The position numbers and the translations under genes are program-made. Below, piece by piece: positions 36,331 to 45,090 of a stretch of 64,000 nt of DNA. The stretch is from Propionicimonas paludicola (GTDB taxonomy: Bacteria > Actinomycetota > Actinomycetes > Propionibacteriales > Propionibacteriaceae): NCBI RefSeq assembly GCF_002563675.1, contig NZ_PDJC01000001.1:2232001-2296000 (forward strand). The letters run 5' to 3'. The notes under the pieces are model-generated. The model did no database searches. It saw only the letters and a list, made by a program, of their open reading frames with translations, and was not told the origin of the DNA. Positions within the stretch are counted from its first letter, which is position 1. The number at the start of each line of letters is the position of its first letter.

Positions 36331-37608
36331 GTGCGGCGCCGGATCACCGCCATGGTGGCGATCATCAGCACCGCCATCGTCGCCTCATTCGTGATTCCGC
36401 TGCTGATCCTGGTGCGGACCAGCGCCGAGGATCGCGGCATGTCGCTGGCCCGGCAGCAGGCCAGCCTGGTGGCGACCACCGCCGCCGGGCTCCAGGAGAA
36501 CCCGAAGCTGGCCCAACTGCTGGCACCGACCATCGCCGGATCGGCGGCCAAGACCAGCGTGGTGCTGGCCGACAAGACCGTGGTCGGCGCCGCCTGGCCG
36601 TCCGTGGCCACCGATCCGGACTACCTGCGCGCCGCGGCCGGAGAGGCCTTCTCGGTGCGGGACGCCGCCGGTGGGCGGGCCTATGCGCCGGTGATCGTCG
36701 AGTCCGGCGTGTTCGTGGTCCGGGCCACCATGACCGACGCCCAACTGAACGCAGGAGTCAGCCTGGCCTGGGGAATCATCATCGCGCTCGGCCTGGTCCT
36801 GTGCGCGGTGGCCATCGGCGTGGCCTCGCTGGCCGGACGCAGCATCAGCCAGCCGCTGGTCGCAGTGACCGCCACCGCTCATCGGCTCCGCGAAGGTGAC
36901 CTGGCCGCTCGAGCGCCGCTGGCCGGCACCAGCGAGACCGTGGAACTCGGCGCGGCCCTGAACGGCCTGGCCAACCGGATCGAGCAGTTGCTGGCGGCCG
37001 AACGGGACAATGTGGCCGGCCTGGCGCATCGGCTGCGCACCCCGGTAACGGCGTTGCGCCTGGAAGCCGAGCAGGTCTCCGACCCGCAGAGCGCAGCCGC
37101 CCTGACCGGATCGATCGGTGAACTGCAGGACGCCATCGACGACGTCGTCCGCCGGGCCCGGCAGCCGCTGCGCGAAGATCTGCCCGGCGGCTGCGATGCC
37201 CGTGCCGTGGTGGCCGAGCGGATCGCCTTCTGGACGCCGCTGGCCGAAGATCAGGGCCGGGCCCTGAACGTCCGGCTGCCGGCGGGCCGGCTCCCGGTCC
37301 CGCTGAGCGCCCTGGCTCTGGGCGACGCCGTGGACATCGGCATCGACAACGTCTTCGCGCACACTCCCGAGGGCACCAGCTTCGCCGTGGAGCTCACTGC
37401 GGAAGCGACCCAGATCCTGCTCACCATCACCGACTCCGGCCCCGGCCCGGTCAGCGAGGAGCCCGAGCCGCGCCGCGGTACCTCTGGCCAGGGCCTGCGG
37501 ATCCTGCAACGGTTGGTCGCCGATGTCGGCGGGCATGCCGAAGCCGCCCCGGTTCCCCAGGGCGGCTTTCGGGTTCAGATCAGCTTGCCGAGGACGAGCC
37601 TCGGCTAG
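36331..37608 (+). CDS. Sensor histidine kinase
   Basis: A 425-residue membrane kinase. Transmembrane helices at residues ~8-28 and ~145-168 enclose a ~115-residue extracytoplasmic sensor, followed by HAMP (~170-222), the H-box GLAHRLRTPVTAL with the phospho-accepting His, and an ATPase domain with IDNVFAHTPEGT, TDSGPGP and GQGL. The usual Glu after the H-box His is Arg, a variant seen in other actinobacterial kinases. Signal unknown. Confidence 0.9.
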   Translation: MRRRITAMVAIISTAIVASFVIPLLILVRTSAEDRGMSLARQQASLVATTAAGLQENPKLAQLLAPTIAGSAAKTSVVLADKTVVGAAWPSVATDPDYLRAAAGEAFSVRDAAGGRAYAPVIVESGVFVVRATMTDAQLNAGVSLAWGIIIALGLVLCAVAIGVASLAGRSISQPLVAVTATAHRLREGDLAARAPLAGTSETVELGAALNGLANRIEQLLAAERDNVAGLAHRLRTPVTALRLEAEQVSDPQSAAALTGSIGELQDAIDDVVRRARQPLREDLPGGCDARAVVAERIAFWTPLAEDQGRALNVRLPAGRLPVPLSALALGDAVDIGIDNVFAHTPEGTSFAVELTAEATQILLTITDSGPGPVSEEPEPRRGTSGQGLRILQRLVADVGGHAEAAPVPQGGFRVQISLPRTSLG

Positions 37609-37635
37609 TCGCGTCCGCTGTGGCCGGGGTTCGGC

Positions 37636-37983
37636 TCAGTGGAAGCTGTCGCCGCAGGCGCAGGAGCCGGTGGCGTTCGGGTTGTCGATGGTGAAGCCCT
37701 GCTGCTCGATGGTGTCCACGAAGTCGATCGTGGCGCCGATCAGGTAGGGCGAGCTCATCTTGTCGGTGACGACCTCGACGCCGTAGAACTCGCTGACGAT
37801 GTCGCCGTCGAGCTTCCGGTCGTCCAGAGCCAGCTGGTAGCGCAGGCCCGAGCAGCCGCCGGGAGCGACCGAGATGCGCAACTGGAGATCGGCGTTCTCT
37901 TCGCCGGCCGACAGCGCCTTGACCTTGCCAGCAGCGGCCTCGGTGAGGGCGACGCCGGTGGTGGGCTTGGCATCAATAGACAT
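37636..37983 (-). CDS. HesB/IscA/ErpA-type iron-sulfur carrier
   Basis: A 115-residue A-type carrier that transfers [Fe-S] clusters to apo-proteins. The three ligand cysteines are in GGCSGLRY and GSCACGDSF. ATG 37983 has GGAAGGA at good spacing; an upstream in-frame ATG at 38004 is less likely. Corresponds in position to the mycobacterial Rv2204c gene. Confidence 0.93.
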   Translation of the reverse strand: MSIDAKPTTGVALTEAAAGKVKALSAGEENADLQLRISVAPGGCSGLRYQLALDDRKLDGDIVSEFYGVEVVTDKMSSPYLIGATIDFVDTIEQQGFTIDNPNATGSCACGDSFH

Positions 37984-38064
37984 GGGCAGTTCCTTCCGCA
38001 TCACAGATGACGACCAGGAAAACCCCTGCTCGGGGCCTGGTATTCCGCCTTCGGTGCGATGAGT

Positions 38065-39069
38065 CTACGCGTCAGCGGCAGCCCCACCGGCCCACCCGGA
38101 CGCCACCCGCGCGGCCAGCGCGGTGAGCTGCTCGGAACTCGGATCAGGGTCCAGGGAGTAGGCCGCTTCAATGCCGAAGGTCCGTAATTCACGCCGTGAC
38201 AGGGCATCACCGGTAGTGAATGCCAGGCAGGGGCGCAGAGCCTCCCCTGCCCAGGCAGCCACTTGGGCCACCACCGGACCGCCGCGCTCCAGGGCACCGA
38301 TGCTGGTGGTTCCGGTCACCACCAGGTCCGATGCGGCCATCGTTTGCCCTAGTGAGGCCAGTTCGTGGCAATAGTGCTGACCGGTGACGATCCGTCCGTT
38401 GAGACCGAGGACGGCCAGGGCCACCCCACCGGCCGCTCCCCCGCCGGCACGGGTGGCCAGCCCCTCGCCCAGACTCTCGGCCCAGGCGCGCAGCCGGGCG
38501 TCCGCGGCCAGCACGTCGGCGATGTCGGCACCGGCGGCGTAGGCCCGCTTGGCATGCCCTGAGTTGATCCCGGTGGCCGGCAGGTCGAGGTCCTCGGCGT
38601 CCACGATGCCGATCACGTCGCGTCCAGCCAGGGCGTCCCGGGCCTCTTCGAGCAGTCCGGCGCCGCCATCGGCCGCGCCGAGCCCGGTCAGGTCGAGGAC
38701 GACCCGGTGCGCATCGCCGACGCCGGCCGCGACCCATCGCCCGAAGCCGGCCGAGTCCGGATCGGTGTCGCGCTGCCCGAACAGGGCCAGCGTGGACGTC
38801 CGGACGCACCAGCGATCGCGGTCGACCTCCGCTTCGGCACCGGTCAGCGCGGCTACGGCCGCCGCCAGGTCGGGCCCACCGGCGGCCAGCGGCACCACCG
38901 CCACCGTGGCGTGATCGGCGAACCCCCGGGCCAGCGCCGTCCCGGCCGCCAGGGAGTCCAGCGCCCCGATCCGGTCGGTGGCCACCAGTACTCGCAGCCG
39001 TCCCTTCGACACGCTCACCGACCGGCCTTCAGGTTGGCCGAGCCCGTCGAAGCCGCCGGGCGTGCTCAC
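38065..39069 (-). CDS. Glycerate kinase-like protein
   Basis: A 334-residue protein distantly similar to type I glycerate kinases: VVPLAAGGPD, GLGAADGGAGLLEEA and ASDLVVTGTTSIGALERGGPVV mark the fold. The canonical catalytic sequences are only partly kept, so substrate and activity are uncertain. GTG 39069 overlaps the upstream stop (GTGA), which supports coupling. However, the first 17 codons consist of a palindromic repeat, and GTG 39018 would start directly at the conserved VSKGRLRVLVA. Confidence 0.7.
   Translation of the reverse strand: MSTPGGFDGLGQPEGRSVSVSKGRLRVLVATDRIGALDSLAAGTALARGFADHATVAVVPLAAGGPDLAAAVAALTGAEAEVDRDRWCVRTSTLALFGQRDTDPDSAGFGRWVAAGVGDAHRVVLDLTGLGAADGGAGLLEEARDALAGRDVIGIVDAEDLDLPATGINSGHAKRAYAAGADIADVLAADARLRAWAESLGEGLATRAGGGAAGGVALAVLGLNGRIVTGQHYCHELASLGQTMAASDLVVTGTTSIGALERGGPVVAQVAAWAGEALRPCLAFTTGDALSRRELRTFGIEAAYSLDPDPSSEQLTALAARVASGWAGGAAADA
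39004..39052. repeat. Palindromic repeat, family 1 copy 2
   Basis: Inverted arms beginning CTTCGACACGCTCACCGACC and ending GCCCGTCGAAG match the element at 4117-4175 in both arms with a shorter loop. It lies inside the 5' end of the glycerate kinase-like gene. Confidence 0.7.
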
Positions 39070-39407
39070 TGTGCCTCCTGGAACGGCGGCTGCTCGAAGT
39101 GACCGGCTTCCAACTCGGCCTCGGCGACCTCGATCGGCTCGTAGTCGGCATCGGTCAGCCGACGCAACAGCTGACGTTGCGCCTCGGCGTGGGCACGCAA
39201 CTGGGCGATCTGCGAGGTCAGATCCTCAATGTGTGCGCCGAGCGCGGCCTCGGATCCGTCGGTCTCGGTCGCGGCGAGGCGGCGATCCAGGTGCTGACGG
39301 CGCAGCCGGGCCGAGGCGGACGCCAGCGCAGCCCGGGCCTCGTGCAGAGCCACCAGCCGAGCCTGGTACTCCCGCTCGGCGGCGGTGACCGCCTGCTCGT
39401 CCGACAT
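39066..39407 (-). CDS. Small coiled-coil protein of unknown function
   Basis: A 113-residue protein, almost wholly alpha-helical with heptad character (ALHEARAALASASARLRRQH; IEDLTSQIAQLRAHAEAQR). Upstream of and coupled to the glycerate kinase-like gene. A GGAG ribosome site precedes the ATG. Confidence 0.7.
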   Translation of the reverse strand: MSDEQAVTAAEREYQARLVALHEARAALASASARLRRQHLDRRLAATETDGSEAALGAHIEDLTSQIAQLRAHAEAQRQLLRRLTDADYEPIEVAEAELEAGHFEQPPFQEAQ

Positions 39408-39476
39408 CGCTGAACTCCGTCCGCTCTGTGCCCACTAGGATGTTGCGGACATCGTCGCACCACACCGAGGTTTGAA

Positions 39477-40055
39477 GTGGGATTGTTCCGCCCCTACGAG
39501 CGGTCTGAAGAGGCCGCCGAGCCGACTAGTACTGACGCCGGCGCCGCCCCTCAGGCTGCCCAGCCAGCCAAGAAGGACGCCCCGACGCCGTCCCGCAAGG
39601 AGGCCGAGGCGGCACGTCGGGAGCGGCTGCACCCCAGCCTGACTCCGGCGCAGCAGCGCAAGGCCGATCGGCAGGCCCAGGCGGCCGCCCGGCAGCGCTC
39701 CTTCGTCGAGGCTGACAACGAGCCCGGACGCGTGCTGATGCGCGACTTCATCGACTCCCGCAAGGGCTTCGCCCAGTGGTCGATGCCGGCTCTGATGATC
39801 AGCCTCGCAGTCTCGCTGGCCTTGGTCTACGTGAACACCCAGCTGGCCACCATCGCGGCCTTCCTGCCCTACGTGGTCATCTTCGCGATCATCGGTGACC
39901 TGTTCCTGATGTGGGCCGGCTACAAGAAGCTGCACGCTCAGCGGCTGCCGCGGGTCCCGCTGAAGGGCCTGCTCGCCTATGGGATCAACCGCTCGATCAA
40001 CTTCCGTCGGTTCCGGGTGCCGGCCGCCCGGGTGAAGCCGGGCGACGAGATCTGA
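39477..40055 (+). CDS. DUF3043 membrane protein
   Basis: A 192-residue protein with a charged, Ala/Pro-rich N-terminal half (SRKEAEAARRERLHPSLTP is diagnostic of DUF3043), then two transmembrane helices (residues ~102-120 and ~124-145) and a basic C-terminus. Conserved in actinobacteria; function unknown. GTG start. Confidence 0.85.
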   Translation: MGLFRPYERSEEAAEPTSTDAGAAPQAAQPAKKDAPTPSRKEAEAARRERLHPSLTPAQQRKADRQAQAAARQRSFVEADNEPGRVLMRDFIDSRKGFAQWSMPALMISLAVSLALVYVNTQLATIAAFLPYVVIFAIIGDLFLMWAGYKKLHAQRLPRVPLKGLLAYGINRSINFRRFRVPAARVKPGDEI

Positions 40056-40056
40056 G

Positions 40057-40254
40057 ATGGCCTACTCCTGGGCGCTGTTCCCGGAGCCGATCGACGATGC
40101 CGGCCTGAACCTGAACGTCGACTTCGCCGACCAGAGCGCGGCCGAGACCTGGCTCACCGAGCACTACCTGGAGCTGGACGACCTGGGCGTCCGCGAAGTC
40201 TCCCTCTACGAAGAGGGACGTCTGGTCTACGGCCCGATGAGCCTGGACGCCTGA
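40057..40254 (+). CDS. Small acidic protein of unknown function
   Basis: A 65-residue protein, 1 nt after the DUF3043 stop, so cotranscribed. It has an alternating strand/helix pattern (LNLNVDFADQSAAETWLTEH, VREVSLYEEGRLVYGPMSL). No known motif. Confidence 0.7.
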   Translation: MAYSWALFPEPIDDAGLNLNVDFADQSAAETWLTEHYLELDDLGVREVSLYEEGRLVYGPMSLDA

Positions 40255-40298
40255 GAACCCTCCGGCAGCGACCCAACTCCGCCGCCCCATCCCACAGT

Positions 40299-40340
40299 CT
40301 GTGAGTTGCCCGGCGATGTCGCCGCCAAACTCACAGCTTG
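40299..40340. repeat. Palindromic repeat, family 2 copy A
   Basis: Layout CTGTGAGT - 4 nt - CGGCGATGTCGCCGC - 3 nt - ACTCACAGCTTG. It lies just downstream of the ABC-F gene. Copy B at 42123-42164 is identical except in the variable spacers. Confidence 0.85.
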
Positions 40341-40353
40341 TGCACCTGCAGGC

Positions 40354-42096
40354 TCAGCGGACGCGCTGGACCCGGGTCTCCTGCCAGACCGGCTCGTCGG
40401 CTTCGTAGACCGAGCCGTCGGAGCCGAACACCACGAAACGGTCGAAGCTGCGGGCGAACCAACGGTCGTGGGTGACCGCCAGCACCGTCCCCTCGAAGGC
40501 GGCCAGACCCTCTTCGAGCGCTTCGGCGGACTGGACGTCCAGGTTGTCGGTGGGCTCGTCGAGCAGCAGCATGGTCGCCCCGGATAGCTCCAGCAGCAGG
40601 ATCTGGAACCGGGCCTGCTGACCGCCGGACAAGGTCTCGAAGCTCTGCTCGGCCGCAGCCGACAGCTCATAGCGATCCAGCACCCGACTGGCCTGCTCGC
40701 GTCCCATGCCGGCCCGTCCGCGGCCGTCGGGGGTGAGATCACCGCGATGCAGGATCTCCAGCAGCGTCCGTCCGATCAGCTCGGGATGCTCATGGGTCTG
40801 CACGAACCAGCCCGGACGCACCCGCGCGCCCAGCTTGGCCCGTCCGGTGTGCGCCACCGGGGCCAGTGCGGTGGCATCACCGACCGGCTCATGCTCCAGG
40901 TCGGGCAGGGTGCCGCCGCGGGCCAGCAGCCGCAGGAAGTGGGACTTGCCCGAGCCATTCGAGCCCAGCACGGCCACCCGTTCGCCGAACCACACCTCCA
41001 GGTCGAAGGGCTTCATCAGCACCTCGGACGCTGCCGCGCCGGCCGGCAGCCGCAGCTCCAACTGCTCGCAGACCAGAGCCCGCTTGGCCGTCCGTCCGCC
41101 GCGCAGGCGGATCTTGACCTGTTGCTCCAGCGGCTGCTCGGTGGGTGGGCCGGCCTCCTCGAACTTGCGCAGCCGGGTCTGGGCGGCCTGGTAGCGGCTG
41201 GCCATGCCGTCGTTGAAGGTGGCCTTCTGCTTCAGGGTGAATACCAGCGTCTTGAGCTTGGCGTGCTCCTCGTCCCAGCGGCGGCGCAGCTCGTCGAAGC
41301 GCGCGAACCGGTCCCGGCGAGCCTGGTGATAGCTGGCGAAGCCGCCTGGATGCGTCCACACCCGGTTGCCCTCGGCCCCGAGTTCGACGGTGACCACCGC
41401 GGTGGCGGTGTTGGCCAGCAGCTCGCGGTCGTGCGAGATGAACAGGATCGTCTTGGCCGACTCGGTGATCCGCTGTTCCAGCCAGGTCTTGCCCGGGACG
41501 TCCAGGTAGTTGTCCGGCTCGTCGAGCAGCAGCACCTCTTCGGGTGAGCGGAGCAGGTACTCCAACACCAGCCGCTTCTGCTCACCACCCGACAGCGTCC
41601 GCAAGGAGCGGTATTTGGCCTTGTCGTAGGGCACGCCGAGAGCTGCGGTCGTACACACGTCCCAGAGCACTTCCAGGTCGTAGCCGCCGGCGTCGGCGAA
41701 CTCCGACAGCGCCTCGGCGTAGGCCATTTGGACCGACAGCTCGTCGCCCTCCATCAGGGCCAGCTCCAGCTCGTCGATCTTGGCTGCGGCGTTGCGAATG
41801 CGCTCGGGAGCCACCGACAGCAGTAGCTCAGCCACCGTGGGGTCTTCGCTGCCACCTTCGACGACGCCCTGGCCGACGAACTGGCGCATCACTCCGAGCC
41901 CGCCGGAACGAGTCACCGCGCCGGAATGCGGGGCGAGATCGCCGATGATGATCCGCAGCAGAGTGGTCTTGCCGGCACCGTTCGCGCCGACCAGAGCGAC
42001 CTTGGCGCCGTCGCCGACCCGGAACGACACCTCATCGAGCAGCACGCGCCCGTCCGGCAGCTGGTAGCGCACCCCGGCGACGTCCACATGACCCAC
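40354..42096 (-). CDS. ABC-F family ATPase
   Basis: A 580-residue cytoplasmic protein with two ABC ATPase domains and no membrane segments. The first has Walker A GANGAGKTTL, signature LSGGEQKR and DEPDNYLD; the second has GSNGSGKSH, LSGGQQARF and DEPTDNLD. A charged linker (residues ~240-330) lies between. ABC-F proteins act on ribosomes as translation factors or antibiotic-protection proteins. GTG 42096 is preferred because TACGGT (42104-42109) lies 7 nt upstream; a GTG at 42105 overlaps that box. Confidence 0.9.
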   Translation of the reverse strand: MGHVDVAGVRYQLPDGRVLLDEVSFRVGDGAKVALVGANGAGKTTLLRIIIGDLAPHSGAVTRSGGLGVMRQFVGQGVVEGGSEDPTVAELLLSVAPERIRNAAAKIDELELALMEGDELSVQMAYAEALSEFADAGGYDLEVLWDVCTTAALGVPYDKAKYRSLRTLSGGEQKRLVLEYLLRSPEEVLLLDEPDNYLDVPGKTWLEQRITESAKTILFISHDRELLANTATAVVTVELGAEGNRVWTHPGGFASYHQARRDRFARFDELRRRWDEEHAKLKTLVFTLKQKATFNDGMASRYQAAQTRLRKFEEAGPPTEQPLEQQVKIRLRGGRTAKRALVCEQLELRLPAGAAASEVLMKPFDLEVWFGERVAVLGSNGSGKSHFLRLLARGGTLPDLEHEPVGDATALAPVAHTGRAKLGARVRPGWFVQTHEHPELIGRTLLEILHRGDLTPDGRGRAGMGREQASRVLDRYELSAAAEQSFETLSGGQQARFQILLLELSGATMLLLDEPTDNLDVQSAEALEEGLAAFEGTVLAVTHDRWFARSFDRFVVFGSDGSVYEADEPVWQETRVQRVR

Positions 42097-42122
42097 GTCA
42101 GCCACCGTAGCGGCTTCACAAG

Positions 42123-42164
42123 CTGTGAGTGAGGCGGCGATGTCGCCGCGTGACTCACAGCTTG
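42123..42164. repeat. Palindromic repeat, family 2 copy B
   Basis: Same layout as copy A, with GAGG and GTG as spacers. It lies upstream of the ABC-F start, between that gene and the thioesterase stop, so the two copies bracket the ABC-F gene. Confidence 0.85.
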
Positions 42165-42181
42165 CGAGGATCGGGAGGGGG

Positions 42182-42622
42182 TTAGGAGCGGGTGAAGAAC
42201 TCCGGGTTGTCCGGAATCATCCGGGGCGCGCCCTCGGCATCCACGGCCACGTAGCGGAAGACGGCCTCGGCCACGAAGTCGCGCTCCGGCTCCCAGCGGT
42301 GCACCAGGTCGCGAGTCCAGACCTCCAAGCGGATGTCCATCGAGGAGCGTCCGACACGAAGCAGTTCGGCATAGATGCACACGGTGTGACCGACGATCAC
42401 CGGACGATGGAAGACCACCCCGTCCACGGTCACTGTGGCCGAACGACCCTGGGCCACTTCACCGGCCATCAGTCCGGCAGCCACGTCCATCTGGGACAGA
42501 ATCCAGCCGCCGAAAATGTCCCCCCACGGGTTGGTGTCCCGGGGCATGGCCAGCGTGCGAAGAACCAGGACGCCACGAGGCTCCCGGTCGTCGGACTGCG
42601 GTTCGGTGTGATCAGCTTCCAC
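42182..42622 (-). CDS. Acyl-CoA thioesterase (YciA-like hotdog)
   Basis: A 146-residue hotdog-fold thioesterase. DTNPWGDIFGGWILSQMD contains the active-site Asp/Asn region of the YciA group, and DGVVFHRPVIVGHTV follows. GTG start immediately after the iclR stop codon, so the two are cotranscribed. Confidence 0.88.
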   Translation of the reverse strand: MEADHTEPQSDDREPRGVLVLRTLAMPRDTNPWGDIFGGWILSQMDVAAGLMAGEVAQGRSATVTVDGVVFHRPVIVGHTVCIYAELLRVGRSSMDIRLEVWTRDLVHRWEPERDFVAEAVFRYVAVDAEGAPRMIPDNPEFFTRS

Positions 42623-43366
42623 TCAGCGCAGCCTAGCTTCGATGGTGGCCACAGTCGTCCGCAGCCGGTCGAGCACCACGGCCACGTCCACCTCCAGCGG
42701 CGACTGCCAGGTGACCGCCACCGCGGCCAGATTGGACGGCGAGTCCAGCCGGATCGCCACCGAGGCGAAGCCCTCGGTGACCTCGGAATCCTCCTCGGCC
42801 CAGCCGCGGTGCCGGGTGGCGGCCAGCAGCCCGCGCAACTCGGCCAGCGTCTGCGGACCGACCTCGGTGCGGCGGACCAGGTTCGTCCGGCTCGGATACA
42901 GCGCTCGGACCTGAGCCGGCGAGAGCCCGGCCAGGATGGCCCGCCCGGACGCGGTCAGATGCGCGGGCAGCCGCACCCCGACGTCGGTGACCAGCCGGGC
43001 ACGTCCGGCGGCCCGCTCCTCGACCAGATAGACCACCTCGGAGCCGAGCAGAACCGCCAGATGGGCCGAAAGCCCTAGTGAGTCCACGAGACGCGCGATC
43101 GGCAGCCGAGCCAACCGGGTCAGCGGCGCCTGCCGGGTGTAGCCCTGGCCCACCTCCCAGGCGGCCACCCCGACCCCCCACAGCTGGTCGTCGGGGTAGT
43201 GCACCACGAACGATTCCGCGGCCATGGCGACCAGCAGGTGGTAAGTGGTCGAGCGGGGCAGACCGAGGTCGGCGGCGATCCGGGCCGCCGGCACCGGGCT
43301 GGTCCGCTCGGACAGATAGCGCAGCACCTGCAGGGCCGCGGTCGCTGCGGGAACCGGACGAGGCAT
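42623..43366 (-). CDS. IclR-family regulator, probable histidine-utilisation regulator
   Basis: A 247-residue regulator: N-terminal winged HTH (IAADLGLPRSTTYHLLVAMA) and C-terminal GAF-like effector domain (LTASGRAILAGLSPAQVR). Divergent from hutH1, with a GTCTCG...CGAGAC palindrome 8 nt upstream of its own start that is shared with hutU. It therefore probably controls the Hut genes and itself. Inducer (urocanate or histidine) is inferred only. Confidence 0.85.
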   Translation of the reverse strand: MPRPVPAATAALQVLRYLSERTSPVPAARIAADLGLPRSTTYHLLVAMAAESFVVHYPDDQLWGVGVAAWEVGQGYTRQAPLTRLARLPIARLVDSLGLSAHLAVLLGSEVVYLVEERAAGRARLVTDVGVRLPAHLTASGRAILAGLSPAQVRALYPSRTNLVRRTEVGPQTLAELRGLLAATRHRGWAEEDSEVTEGFASVAIRLDSPSNLAAVAVTWQSPLEVDVAVVLDRLRTTVATIEARLR

Positions 43367-43374
43367 GGGTCAAG

Positions 43375-43390
43375 TCTCGCATCCGAGACA
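43375..43390. promoter_or_regulatory. Candidate HutR (IclR) operator, iclR-hutH1 intergenic
   Basis: TCTCGCATCCGAGACA, within GTCTCG-CATC-CGAGAC. It matches the site before hutU (53877-53894) at all but one of its 16 positions. Confidence 0.75.
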
Positions 43391-43443
43391 GCACCACGTC
43401 CCAGGTTGTTCAATCGGCAACCGTCGCTGGCTTGAATGGCGCC

Positions 43444-44961
43444 ATGGCACAGATCGCAGTCGGAACCGTCCCCCTCACTCGCGCGGACGTGGTCGCGGTG
43501 GCCCGCCACGGAGCTCAGGTCCGGCTGAGCCCCGAGGCCGAGGCCGAGATCAGCGCATCCCGAGCCCACATCGACGCCCTGGCTGCGGCCGGCGACGGCA
43601 TCTACGGGGTCTCCACCGGCTTCGGCGCACTGGCCACCCGGAGCATCCCGGTCTCCGAACGCGCCCGGCTGCAGCGCAGCCTGATCCGCTCCCACGCGGC
43701 CGGCAACGGCCCGCTGGTCGAGCCCGAGGTGGTCAAGGCCATGCTGCTGTTGCGGCTGAAGACCCTGGCCAGCGGACGAACCGGGGTCCGACTGTCCACG
43801 GCACAGGCCTATGCGGCGCTGCTCAACTCGCCTCTGGTGCCGGCCGTCCACGAGTACGGCAGCCTGGGCTGCTCCGGCGATCTGGCTCCGCTGGCCCACG
43901 CCGCGCTGGCCCTGATCGGCGAGGGCGAGGTGCTCGAGGACGGGCAGCTGCGTCCGTCCGCCGAGGCGCTGCCCGCGCACGGGCTCACCCCGGTCGAGTT
44001 GGCCGAGAAGGAGGGCCTGGCCCTGATCAACGGCACCGACGGGATGCTCGGCATGCTCGTCCTGGCGTTGGCCGATCTGGAGCAGCTGGCCGAGGTGGCC
44101 GACCTGGCCGCGGCCATGAGCGTCGAGGGCCAGCTCGGCACCGACCGGGTCTTCGCCGCCGACCTGATGGCATTGCGTCCGCAGCTGGGCCAGGCCGCCA
44201 GCGCGGCCAACCTGCGCCGCTTCCTGGCCGGCTCGCCGATCGTGGCCAGCCATCGGCACGGGGACGGCGTCGTCCAGGACGCCTACTCGCTGCGCTGCAC
44301 CCCGCAGGTGCACGGCGCCCTGCGCGACGCCTTGGGCTACGCGTCCATGATCGCCGAGCGCGAGCTGGCCGCCGCCATCGACAACCCCTCGGTGCTCGCC
44401 GACGGACGGGTGGAGTCCCACGGCAACTTCCACGGCGCCCCGATCGCCCACGTGCTCGACTTCCTGGCCATCGGGGTGGCCGATGTGGCCAGCATCTCCG
44501 AGCGGCGCACCGACCGCTTCCTGGACGCTACCCGCAACCGCGGCCTGCCGCCGTTCCTGGCCGACGACCCCGGCATCGACTCCGGCATGATGATCGCCCA
44601 GTACACCCAGGCCGGCATCGTCTCCACCCTCAAGCGGCTGGCGGTTCCGGCCAGCGTCGACTCGATCCCGTCCAGCGCCATGCAGGAGGATCACGTTTCG
44701 ATGGGCTGGGCGGCGGCCCGCAAGCTGCGCACCGCCGTGGACGGGCTGGCCCGCGTCCTGGCCATCGAAGTACTCACCGCAGCCCGCGGGATCGACCTGC
44801 GCGCTCCCCTGCAGCCCGGTGCAGCCACCGGTGCGGCCATCGCCGCCCTGCGCGAGGTGGTGGACGGCCCCGGCCCCGACCGCTTCTTGGCCCCCGACAT
44901 CGAGGCCACCCGCCAGCTGATCGTCAGCGGTGGCCTGCTGGCCGCCGCCAATCACGCCTGA
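43444..44961 (+). CDS. hutH: Histidine ammonia-lyase 1
   Basis: A 505-residue MIO-dependent lyase converting L-histidine to urocanate and ammonia. The cofactor triad is Cys143-Ser144-Gly145 in GSLGCSGDLAPL rather than Ala-Ser-Gly, a variant I recall from other actinobacterial HALs. Active-site motifs are present: YGVSTGFG, LINGTDGM, QDAYSLRC, HGNFHG and AMQEDHVSMGW. The substrate-selectivity pair is Ser-His (RSHAAGNG), as expected for histidine. ATG start; the iclR operator lies ~55-70 nt upstream. Confidence 0.96.
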   Translation: MAQIAVGTVPLTRADVVAVARHGAQVRLSPEAEAEISASRAHIDALAAAGDGIYGVSTGFGALATRSIPVSERARLQRSLIRSHAAGNGPLVEPEVVKAMLLLRLKTLASGRTGVRLSTAQAYAALLNSPLVPAVHEYGSLGCSGDLAPLAHAALALIGEGEVLEDGQLRPSAEALPAHGLTPVELAEKEGLALINGTDGMLGMLVLALADLEQLAEVADLAAAMSVEGQLGTDRVFAADLMALRPQLGQAASAANLRRFLAGSPIVASHRHGDGVVQDAYSLRCTPQVHGALRDALGYASMIAERELAAAIDNPSVLADGRVESHGNFHGAPIAHVLDFLAIGVADVASISERRTDRFLDATRNRGLPPFLADDPGIDSGMMIAQYTQAGIVSTLKRLAVPASVDSIPSSAMQEDHVSMGWAAARKLRTAVDGLARVLAIEVLTAARGIDLRAPLQPGAATGAAIAALREVVDGPGPDRFLAPDIEATRQLIVSGGLLAAANHA

Positions 44962-44962
44962 G

Positions 44963-44999
44963 AGAACGCTCTCGCCGAATCTGGCGAATGCGTTCTTTC
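44963..44999 (+). terminator. Intrinsic terminator after hutH1
   Basis: Arms AGAACGC and GCGTTCT with inner CGCC/GGCG pairing, followed by TTTC, directly after the hutH1 stop. Confidence 0.65.
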
Positions 45000-45090
45000 A
45001 CGACAGCCTTGTCCTGTAACGTATCTGTAGAGCCACCTCGCAAGGGCGTTCGCAGCGTGCCCGCCCGCCGAGTTGGGCGGAAGGACGAGC

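Noticed and set aside
43120-44955. Long open frame antisense to hutH1 (611 codons)
   Set aside because: A mirror of high-GC third-position bias: the plus strand encodes an intact HAL with all active-site motifs.
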